Assembly (NCBI GenBank): GCA_964017235.1
Contig: OZ024936.1
Location: 35,300,040-35,364,039, forward strand
Source of the DNA: Sabellastarte sp. h YS-2021
Taxonomy: Eukaryota; Annelida; Polychaeta; Sabellida; Sabellidae
Reading direction: 5' to 3'
DNA length: 64,000 bases
Of this stretch, positions 22,549-34,500 are shown piece by piece. A program made the translations under genes and the position numbers. The notes beneath the pieces were generated by a model, which did no database searches, was not told where the DNA came from, and saw only the letters and a list, made by a program, of their open reading frames with translations. Position 1 is the first letter of the stretch. Each line of letters begins with the position of its first letter.

Positions 22549-25500
22549 CTGTAATACACACCATTTGGAGAGTATATAGAACCTTTATAATATGTAATAC
22601 TCGCCATTAAAACTCCTAGCTATTTCGTACCTAGCTGGGAATGTGAGCAAAGTCATGAAAACTATTCAGAACCTCTGTGTGGGTTCTACTCCCACAAGTG
22701 ACAATACTGAGGACCTGTCCCAGTATGGTCCTGGATGCTGAATGGGACGTAAAACCCCGAACTCAGAACAGTATATACCCACATCCGTTGTAGCAGTTTA
22801 TTTGTCTACCTGTGATGAAGTGGGGGAAATGGTGTATTTCAAACGAGAGTAAAGAAACTGGCAAGTGATGGTTGAAATCCTACCAAGGACCAAAGATTCA
22901 ATAATCTTACAATGAAGTCTTGTTTTCTTCATTGGCTTGAGACAATTGTTTTTTTTTAAATGTTCTAGAGAGGTTCCGCTTGAGTAACACACTATTGATG
23001 GAAGGATGTGCCCGTGAAAACCGTTGGGCAGCTGACTGAGTTCATCACTGTGGCCCATGTCCAGTGTGCAGTAATCCAGGATGTCTGCAATGACTGCCAT
23101 ATCCTTTAACAGTGCCAGCTTGCCCGATTTGTACAAATGCAGAAAAAGTCTGTCATTTGTGCCAAAAGGGTGATCTCGCATTCAAATACCAATACATTTA
23201 TTTGGACAGGGGGACTTGAATGCATAAGTTACAAAACTAAGTAAAACTCTCACAAACAAATATTTATTCTATAGTTAGTGAATAAACCACAATAAGCCAT
23301 TTATTATTTCAAAAGAGTTGTTTGTTCATGTCTGAAGTTTATGTTAATATCTGTTAATATCTGTATTGCAACGTTTCTGGCATGAGAATGTATTTGATAT
23401 TGATCAAATAGCACCACAAAAAGAAAGACAAACTAAAAAAACAATACTCTTCATGCGCAGATACTTTATATTTGTGTGAATTGATTAATGGATATGTGAA
23501 ATTGTAAGGTACAATTTTATACCTCATTGTATGCATTGTATGCTCATTGTATCGGTCTACATAATCCACAGTTGGCAGCCTGTAATATAGAGCAAACAAT
23601 TCTCAAAGAACAAATTGGCTAACGCAAATACTTGTTAATGCTTTAAGGGTTCACGTGGTATTTGTATATAAAGATTGTGTTGACATGTCCTGTGGGTCGG
23701 ATCACCACTAATCAATCTGACAGGTAGATGGGCAAGTGAGACTCCACAAGTAACACCTCTATATCTAGAGAAATTTGTGACTTGCTGGTCTAACCGGGGG
23801 TTCTTTCTCACTAGTATTGTCAAATTGTTTAACAGGTCCCTTGACTCTTATGCCTGTGGTCATAGTTTCAAATCTACACCTGGTTAATGCTCGAGACCTG
23901 CTGCAATATACTAAGTAACTTTATCTTTTGAGGGATGTGAGTTTCAGTGTGGTAGTGGTAGACACCGAGGTTATGTGGGATTACTGTGTGGTGAAATCCA
24001 TAGAAAATGCGGGTCCACATCTAGGTGTGGACGGGTTCATTCCTGTAAACCCTCTCCAAGCTTTAGCAAGCACACTTGTCCTAGTTTTCCTCTCCTCTGA
24101 TTGGTCATACTTGAATGCTCTATAATCCTTCACCTGACATTGTCATTCAAACTTCAGCTGGCAGTGGGGTCACATTGAAAACAGCAGACATCTTGTCTTC
24201 TAGTCAAACTGGACTTTGGTTTTATAATTTCATTTTATATTTTCATTTTATTATGCTCTTTTATATGTTTTAGTGTTTTATATTAACTATATATTGATGT
24301 ACCGTTAATACACATATCTTTTTGTCAGATTCTATATGTAATGTGGTGCCGTTAACGCACATAGAAGTTACCGTTGTTTTCTATATGTATTGATTTACCG
24401 TTACCGCATATAGATATTATTCTATGTTGTACCGTTAGTGCATATATGTAATTCATAATTATGCTATATGGTCTGACATTCTCTTGATCACAAAACACTT
24501 GTTAAATCTTGTCTTTTCAAGGTGATTGTATTATAGAGTCCAGTAGTATATAGTGAGTTCTGCTTAGGTTACTTGGCTATTTATGTATGTAGATTTTAAA
24601 CATGTCGGAGAGCACTTACAATTTGCGGTCTAACAAAGCAGATCAAATCCAAGTTCCCATTCAACTACAGTTGAATAATGATTCTGATTTCCTGTCACAA
24701 CTTCTCAAAACGAATACTCAACCACACAATGAGGAATCTGATAGTTCCTCGGAGTCAGATTTAAATTGTAGTGATGTTGTGGGGACTTCTGATGGGGAAC
24801 AAACAGGGGGACAGGAGTCTGAAAGATCCGATAATGTTAGTGAGAGTGCTCCAGACAATTCAGCAGTCCAACAACTGATTAATTCCCAGATATTGAGTCA
24901 ATTACAGACAATCAGTCAAAGACTTGATAAAATAGAGCAGACTCGCTGTAAAAAAACAAATGATCCTAAAAAAGTTAAGACCAGCAAAAATAAACATCCG
25001 AGTAATGACAAGTCCAAAAGTATCAGTGCAAAACAAGGGGAAACCTCCGCTACACCAAATTCTACTCAGCATCAAATCTTGCCACAGAGTGTGGACCAAA
25101 TTCCACAGTTACACACTATTAGACAAGATCTCTTGATCCAAGCCCAAGTTGAAAAACGACTCAAAGAGTTAGCTGAGGCAGAAAAATCAGGTACGCACAA
25201 ACAAAAATCGCTACGCGGCGGCCCCGTAGAAGTCCTTGTGCCAAACAAAGTTAAATGGCCACATGAATATGTCTTGTCCGGCTCACAGAAAGAGCGGGTA
25301 TCATATGACCAGCTATCTGTCATTCAATGGGTGACTGGCTTTTGCCGCATAATGCGTGATGAACAGAACAGGGACATTCAAAATTCTATGTTAGATTATC
25401 TGATAGCACTTTTTGATGATGCAAATGATTTCAGCTGGGAGGCGGCAAAGGCCAGTCACGCCGTTCTTTTATGCCGGATGGAACAAGGTGAAATTAAAGG

Positions 25501-28500
25501 TTATGCACAGGTCGAAAAAATCGACCGAGTTAGAAGAGCAAACGCTCAAAGGCATGTTTCTCCGGTTAGTACATCCTCCCAACACATAGGTACTAAAAAG
25601 CAAACGACTAAAGCCACCAAAAGCATGCCGTGCCAGTATTACAACCAGGGTTCCTGTGCCCACCTCAAATCCCATGATACCCGGGGAACCCTCTACAAGC
25701 ATATCTGCACTCATTGCTTTGCCACGTCTGGTAAAACATTTACTCATCCTGAATCACAATGCCGCAATAAACAGAAAAAACAGACAAAAAACGAATAACT
25801 CCGGGTATGAGTCTTGGTACCCATACCCGTCATTTTGGCACACGAGTCGTTCAGACCAACAATGTTCACCTTGCCCCCCGAATACTAGAAGTTGAGACAA
25901 ACAAACAAACAGCCCTGCAATGGTATCACATGCAGAGGGCTCTTCGGGAAAATTCCCCACGTTTATCATATGCAGATGTCGTAAAGAAGCAAAGTACTAG
26001 CCTTGACAAACAGCTTTCGAAAACACTACCCCAAAAAACAAGTATCAACAATGTCAAGGCTTCTCGGGATCAATTCCAGAAAGAGGTTCACAATTATGCC
26101 CCTGCAAATACACAATTTGATGGTAACAAAAGATTACCTTTTCTCAGGAATACAAAAAAATCCGGCAAGGTAGAACCCGATGCACATAGTCACATCCCCA
26201 CCTCTAACCATTTCCAAATACTACAGAACTTGAATAAAGATTCGGATACAGCTGGGGATAGTGTGCACACAGATAGCATAGGGCAAAGTGCATGTAATTC
26301 TAATTCCCAACGAAAGAGAGATAAGATTACTGACCGGGCACAGAAAGTCAGGTCGCCAAATTCTCTGCAAACAAATCCACCGATTGAGCAATCTCAGGTT
26401 GTTCATCACCTGACCACTGCCTCCATGCCCATATTGGCCAGTAAAAACAAAACTGGGTTAACTCCCGAGGGAATGGATGTCACTTTGGGCAGGTGTGACA
26501 ATCCATTTCCTGCACAAGACGATTTACCATCACAAGTTAACAATGGCATAGCAAAACAAACTAATGTTAACAGTTGCTATGCAACTCATGACCCCAATAG
26601 CCTCCATATTTTGACCCAGCGTATACCAGATCATGTGTTTGCCAACAGGCATAAATGTATGGAATACAATAACTGTGTGCAACAAAATGGTGAAGACTTT
26701 GGCTTCATCCCGCTTACGCGCCTCAAAGTATATCACGGCGATCCTATTGACTATGATCGACCTCCCGACATCATTACGGCCCATAAGATTGTTCGACAAA
26801 CTGGCATTCCCAATTTCTTAGGGGCCAGAATTCCTATTGCTTCTCAGCTTAAGCCCCAAAGGTGGCGTTATCACTTACACCGATTCTGGGATAAACAACT
26901 GCCGGACTTAATCGAATACGGCTTTCCGTTAGATTTCTGTCGAGATGGCATCCTCCATCCCTCAGATACAAACCATATGTCGGCACTCCAAAACACATCA
27001 CATGTTGAACAATATATCTTGGAGGAACTGTCATACGGTGCAATACATGGACCATATCATGAAAAACCTTTTCCCATGCATGTCTCCCCTCTAATGGTAA
27101 GGGATAAGCCAAATTCCAACAAAAAACGTACCATTATGGACCTGAGTTGGCCAAAGGGTTTTTCTGTTAACCATGGAGTGTCTAAAAATAGTTATCTTGA
27201 TACATATTTCACACTACACTATCCCTCAATAGACCATATCATACAAGCAATTCGTGACTTAGGCCCGGATGCCCTCCTTTACAAAATTGACATCAGTAGG
27301 GCCTTCCGCCATATCAGAATAGACCCAGGCGATCTAGATCTCCTAGGTTTTCATCACAATGACTATTATTTCGATGGGTCTCTTGCTTTTGGGTACAGGC
27401 ACGGTTCTGTATTTTTTCAACGTTGCTCAGACGCTATACGTTACATCATGAAAAACTATGGTTTTCACACCATTTTCAACTATATTGATGATCTGATCTA
27501 TGTGGGATTGCCCCATGAAATTCATCAGTCTTTTACGTTCCTCCAACACTTATTGCAAGACCTCGGCTTGGAAGTCAGTCCTAGTAAGTTGATCGCTCCT
27601 GCAACGCAGGTCGTGTGCTTAGGAATACTGGTGGATACGGTCACTCAGACGATTTCCATCCCTAAAGACAAGCTTCAGCAGATAAAAGATATCTGTTTTT
27701 CTTGGTTAAGTAAGACGTACTGTAGCAAACGCGACCTACAGTCACTACTAGGTTCCTTGCTATATATCACCAAGTGCATTAAACCTGCCCGTTATTTTCT
27801 TAATCGCATGTTGGCACTGCTAAGACAGAATGTCAATCATCGTAAAATACTACTACACCAACAATTTTTTGCTGACCTAAACTGGTTTTTAACCTTTCTG
27901 GATACTTACAATGGCATTACATATTACAAGATCACTGAACAAGATGCCCAGGTTTATCTGGATGCCTCCCTTACAGGCCTAGGTGGAGTTTATGGCTCCT
28001 TTGTCTATGCACTCCCCATTCCAAAGGGGTTTCGCGACTATGGTATTGTCCATCTCGAGATATTGAACATACTGGTTGCATGTAAAATCTGGGCTTCTCA
28101 ATGGGAAAATAAGAAAATACAAATATTTTGTGATAACCTTGCAGTTGTAGAAGTCCTAACCTCAGGCAGGACCAGAGACGAGACGCTGGCCATCTGTGCG
28201 CGCAACATATGGCTCTTGTCAGCATTATACAACATTCATTTTACATTTTCCCACATTGCAGGTGTCCAGAATACCATTGCTGATTTGCTGTCCAGATGGG
28301 GAAATAGTCACCACGATTGGTCTAAACTCCAAAGTCTTTGCCCTGATCATGTTTGGGTGGATTCCCATATCGATCTAACATTATTGAATTATACCATATA
28401 ATATACTATTTTTCAGGCTTACCTGCAGCGGCGGCCCAGCTGGCGTCCCTGGCGTCTGTGAGCCTAAAGAATGGGTTTCGTCCCGCCACTCTCACACAGT

Positions 28501-31500
28501 ACACCCGAATGTGGAAAGACTTTCTAGCATTCCAGGTGGCTGCTGGGTTGTCGTTGCATCAGGTGACTCCTTTAGTTCTACTAGCATATATGCAATACTT
28601 GATCAATGCTAGTTTGTCAGAGTCTAACATCTCAAATAATCTGGCTGCAATAAGGGCGTTTCACATAATACATGGCCTTCCCACACATCCATTTCAGGAT
28701 CGTCGGATCCCTCTTCTCCTAAAATCCATCAAAATCAACAGGCCTTTTGCTCCAAAAATTGCTCAGTGCCTCACAATTGATACGCTACACCAAGTTATGG
28801 CCACATCGGCTGGTCTTCAACATAATATCACATTTACAGCTTTGTACTCTTTCGTCTTCTTCTCTTTTCTACGTCTTTCCAATTTGTTGCCACATACTAC
28901 CAAACAATATGATTTTACTAGACATATGGCTCGGGGAGACGTCATTTTCACCCAGTTTGGTGCCACAGTTATCATCAAATGGTCTAAGACCATCCAAGAT
29001 AGAAAAGAGACCAGAACTATCAATGTTCCATATCTAGGTGCTTCACAAATATGTCCTATTGTAGCCTTGAAAACCATGCTTTGCCATATTCCGGGTTCAG
29101 AAAATGATCCCCTTTTCATGATTACAAAGAAAGGTATCCCCATGGTCCTGACCGATTCCGTGGCTCGTAAGCATTTGAAAAAGGTGTCTCAGTTATTACA
29201 CATACAACCACCACTGACCTTTCATGCCTTTAGGAGAGCCGCCTCTTCTTGGGCATTTCAGCATGGGGTCCCATTAGAACACATCCAGGCCCATGGCACA
29301 TGGCAATCCAACGCTGTTTGGTCCTACCTTCGGGCCCTTCCGTCATCCTCCTCTCCCGTCGCACAAACCTTTAGTAAACACTTACACACTTAAGTTTGGC
29401 CTTGGGAGTCACATTATTTCCATTTCACCGCTTATTTCTTATAATTTAACTCCAAAATTGGTGCTCTCTGGACGGTTACACCATATCAAGGTCAGGTGAG
29501 CCCGAACAATCACTCGGTCTATTAACCTTCAAAACTGGGGGACCTGTTCACGGTCTCCCCCTTTCAGTCAGGTCTCTCTTGACTTTACCTGTCTTTCAAT
29601 CTGACGGTTTGACCTTTTGACCTCTTACCTCAGATTGCTTTCATTTCATGTTCGAGCTCCCCTGGCCCAGAGGCCAAAGGTTTATAAAGTAGTCACAATC
29701 TCACAGTCAAAAATTATCCTGAAGTTTGGATCAGTGAATGTAATCAAATCTTTATGGTTAGTTATCGTAATTATGCCTGTAAACAGTCACATTTATTAAT
29801 CTTGAGTGTGCAGTTTGAAATATCATTATGGTTTACTTTTCTGTTAGTATCATTGTTCTAAGCGTTAAACAAGTTAAAGTAATCAATAATGATGTATATA
29901 GCTGAAGTTTGAATTCCCACTCATTTTATCATAACTAGTGCTAATATCATGATTTAGTTCATTTACTGCTATATATGTGTTTTAAACAATTGTACTAATT
30001 GTGCTTGCTTTAATGTTAAAGAATAAAATTTTAAATCCCAATCTTCTGTCCTTGGGTTTGGGGGAATGCATACCTTCTCTGTTCACCAGAATAGTTATGG
30101 GATCTAGGACAAGGATAGCTTAGAGCTATTATTAGTTTTGCTACTTTTACAAATGTCAGAACATTAAAAATCTGTTTATCAATAAATGGTCCACGATGAG
30201 AAATATAAATCTGTATGAAGTAAGAATAAGGAAGTATAAGGAAGTAGAAACATGCTGAAGTGATTGACACCAAACTATTAAAGCCAAATTTACTCACTCC
30301 GATATTTGTCAAAGACGAAATAGAATGTGGAGATGTAAAAACACCCTAAAAACAAAACAGGCGCTCCATATGTTGTTAATTGAGAACTTCATTCTACCAC
30401 TTGAAACTGAACTAGGCAAAAATATCCGACTTAATGTCCCAGAGAGAGTTTGTAAACATTGGACAAAGTATACAAAGGAATGAAATTCACTTTGTGTTTG
30501 TCCTGAATAAGACTGCATTTAACTGTATTCATATTTATTAAACACAGTAGAATCTCAGTCACTAAGTCATAAGTTTACCAATATAATGTCTGTGTAAAGA
30601 AAAAAGTTTTGTACATTTTGTATTTGACGTATGGCAAGAGCGGAAACATAAATCGTCTTGTTAATGCATTTAGAATTCTTGTAAATGTCACCAGAGACAG
30701 AGTATATATTCGTTTTAGTATTTTTGTTAGTATTTTTAAATTACAAAACTAACTATCAAAACGGCTTGGTCAAAATAAATATTTACAGATTATACAGAGC
30801 GAGTATGGGTGTCTTGTGACATTTTGATCAAATATAGTTCATTGCCTGCATCAGTGCATATTACTATTTATACTGAAATAGATAGACTAAAATGTGACGG
30901 CTACAACCAGTATCACGTAATGCCACAATCATTCTCTCACAGCAACACTTCACATGCACGCTGTGTTTTTGCATGTATGTTGTATTGTATGTATGTTTTT
31001 ACCAACACTGAAATATCCCAAATACTAGGAATTCCACAAGGAAATGAAATTAGAACATTTTAATTGTAAATTAAATTTTATAAGTTAATATCTTACCTAA
31101 CAGACATAGCTAATGCCTGGCGCCAGCCGACCCCACCATATATCAGAAGAAAGACGTCTTGAGCAATGTTCGGATTGGGCAGGCAACCTCCCTGTGACTC
31201 GCCAGATGGCAGCATTCTTCCTCTCCACCAATCACAGTGCACTGTCAAGGAGAAGGGTAAAGTGAAACCTTATGCCCCTGTTCCACCAAAGGACTAAGCC
31301 CCGATCCTGTCTGGGACCCTTAATCGTGGACAGTCGCTGAAAAAAAGGTAAAATGGGTGGGAATACTGAATCGGTATTGAAGCCTGGGATTAAGGTCAGA
31401 TCAGTCCCAGGTGGCCCCAGACAGTCCCTGACTGTTCTGGGACTAAGAACCGACTAAGCCTGGTCGGTTTGAAGCATGACCTTGTTGTACACATACCGAC

Positions 31501-34500
31501 TGGGTCCCAGGACGCCTCAGGCCTCCTGGGACTAAGGCCCGACTAACCCCCTATTAAGTCCCGGCCTCCTCAGTCTTCCCCAGACCAATGTGGCCGATTC
31601 TTGTTTTGCAATGGGACTAAGGGTCGCAGGAGGCCTGGGACTAAGGCACTAAGGGTCTGGGACTAAGGGTCGCAGGCGGCCTGGGACAGCATAGGACTGT
31701 GTAAATTTGGTCTAAGGAGGCCTGAGGAAGCCTGGGACTGGACATTTTGTTTATGGCTGGAAAAAAGAGTCGGTTTGGGTCAGGAAAAATATCAAACATG
31801 TTTGATTTTTCTCACGGCCCCAACCGACAACTACCGACCCTTACAGAACGCCTGGGACTAAGCAAATTTTTTAAACCGACTCCCAAAAACCCTTAATCGG
31901 GAGCCTTAGTTGTGTGGTGGAACACCCACATTAGATGAATCTACCTAATGACAGATATTTTTGTTCAAACAGGCGTGTATCTCACTCCTGTGTTTTCCTG
32001 AACCCAATGCCAAAAGGAAAACCATTTAAAAAGTTACGTGCTTCAAAGAGGCTTGTTTGAGAGTCTCAAAGGGAGCCTTGGTCAACTGGTGAAGGACCAA
32101 AGAAAGATTCCAGCTAGGGATACCCCTGCACCCTTTGGGTCTATCTTGATAGAAGCTATTGAGGAGACGGTTGAGATTCTCGTCCCGACTGATGTTAAGG
32201 GAGGAGTTCCCCAACTTATCAACAATGGCTGTTTTATAAGCATCTATCGTTCTCAGCTGAAATTTCTTCTCCTGAAACAGGTGCAGGAGGAAATTTACAA
32301 TCTCCTTTATAGTGGGAGTCCTGAAGTCCACCTTGTTTGAGTTGCACCAATGGACAAAAAGGGACCACTTTGCGTCATAAACTGATCTGGTGGAGCTTCT
32401 CTGAGGAGCACCAATTCTCTCTGCCACTTGGCTAGAGAAGCGTTGTTCCTGGATACTCTCAGCTATCTAAACTCTCAGGTATCTGGGAGGACATCATGAC
32501 TAGGTCTCAGAACAAAGGCATGTTGGGCCACCCCGGGGCTATCAAAATCATCCTGCGATAATTTTGATTTTGTAATTTGTTGAACACCTTGCCCAGAAGA
32601 GCTACTGGGGGAAAGGCATACAGATCCCGATGATCTCATGAGAGGCTGAGGGCATTGACGGCCCACGCCCTCTGATCCGGAACCAGAGAGACAAACCAGG
32701 GTAATTTGTTGTATCTGGTTGCGAACAAGTCTGAGGCCTCTGTGACAGATCTCATCGAATACATCCTGATGGAGAGACCACTTCGTCTGGATCACTCGCC
32801 TGTGCCTGGACAGCTTTTCTGCAATCATGTTCAGGGGACCCAGAATGTGTCGGGCCAATAGAAGGATGTTGTGGTTGCTGCACCAAGAAAGGAGATGCCA
32901 AATAAGGGCACAAAGAGAACCTGATCTCATACCTCCCTCCTTGTTGATGTATGACACCACCGTGGTGTTGTCTGACACAACAAGGACAGTTTTTCCCTGG
33001 CAAAGTGGCTCCTTAGAGCCAGGAGGACTACCTTCATCTCCAGATAGTTTATGGAGAGTTTGCTTTCTGGGATGGACCAAACACCTTTTGCTGTGGAGTC
33101 CCCTAAGTGAACACCCCAATCTTTGTTTGATGCATCTGTAAAAAGTTGCAGAGCATGTTGTAAAAGATGAAGATGTTGACTGGGGAGAACGTTGGCTTCC
33201 TGTGTCCACCATTTTAGGTGGAGGGACCAGAATTTCTTTCCCCAGGGACTCTGGAACATGCTAGTTCCTCTTTAGGTGCCATTGAATGGGATGCATGTAA
33301 AGACGACCCAGGGGAACCTTCTTTTCGGTAGCTGTTAGAAGTCCAATGAGAGGCATCATCTGCCTGATGGAGCAAAAGGGAGTGTCCAGCAGAGATCTGA
33401 TCTTTTGGTTCAGGGCATGCCACTTTTCCATTGTAGGTCTGACTACTCTGTCCTTGTTTCCATTTTGAACGTTTTGACCTTGAGGAAGGTATTCAAGGTA
33501 CTCAGATCCAATATCGGACACCAATGGTTGTTCGGTTTTGGAACCCGAAAGAGCCGGTTGTATAACCCCAGAGAGGATTGAACCTCGACCATTTGTACCG
33601 CTTTTTGGTCACAAGGGTATCCAATACCTCTTTCAGGTAGCTGTTCCTGAGAGGATTGGCATACCCACTGAGGATAAGAGGAAATCTGGACAGAGGTGGT
33701 TTGATCTGGAAGGGTATACAAGTATAACCCTCCTTCAGAATGAATACAATTCTCGGGCTGGAACCCAGAGCAGCCCACATTTGCCAAAACTTGTGAAGTC
33801 GACCTTCCACAGGAGGAGGTGGAGCAGCAAGAGGGACATTTGGAACACTTGGAGCAAATAAAGACTGATTTACAGAAGAAACATCTCTTACAAGCTTTTT
33901 TTGTTCTGAAATTGAACGGGACTTGGACCATTCTTTTGCAGCTGCCCATCTGTAAACACAGTATGTACATGAGTTGCCACAAAACTTAAGTTTACACCAA
34001 CTTTTTGAACAGGTATTACAAAATTTACAAACTGGACATCTTGACAACTGTCCATATGTGGTACAGGAGAAAGCTTCACTTAACTGTTACACTTGAATAA
34101 TAATTGCCATTTAAAAGACCCTGCACCATGGGAGGATTTTTAACCATGTGAGACAACCCTGCCTCTACCTCTGGAAGGGCTGCCTGAGCCTCTGTCCCCA
34201 AAAACACGGCAAGGAGGAACCTCAGGTGGTTGGGGAGTTTATGGTTCTGCTGACTCCTATTACCCTGAGTTTGTCTCCATGGAGCAGGATTACCATATGG
34301 ATGGAACCTGTTGCCATGTCAATGACCTAACCCCCTTGAACCCGATACGGGATGGGAGGTATGGCACGATGCCTCAAATTTCTGTATGTCATCCTCAGCC
34401 TTGCATAGGACATCATCAGGAAATAAGGCCTGCAAATGAAGAGAAGTGTTTCTCAAAGCTGGCCAGTTGTCTTATTTCACTCCTTGTTTTAAGTGATTCA

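Larger units (their letters stand above)
24095..29660 (+). mobile_element. Ngaro-like YR retrotransposon B (ORFs intact)
   Basis: Gag-like ORF1 (24602-25798), RT-RNase H ORF2 (25807-28401) and tyrosine recombinase ORF3 (to 29393) are all open, with catalytic residues present. The leader has an inverted CCAAT motif (ctgattggtca, about 24098) and a run of ACCGTTA motifs (24296-24448). No methyltransferase domain or LTRs are seen. The order RT-RH then YR, the lack of LTRs and the separate YR frame fit the Ngaro group of the DIRS order. The true ends are not located. The element lies antisense inside the receptor gene's last intron. Confidence 0.75.

Noticed and set aside
22798..23181. 127-codon minus frame as a gene
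   Set aside because: No recognisable motif or splice context; lies in repeat-rich intron sequence.
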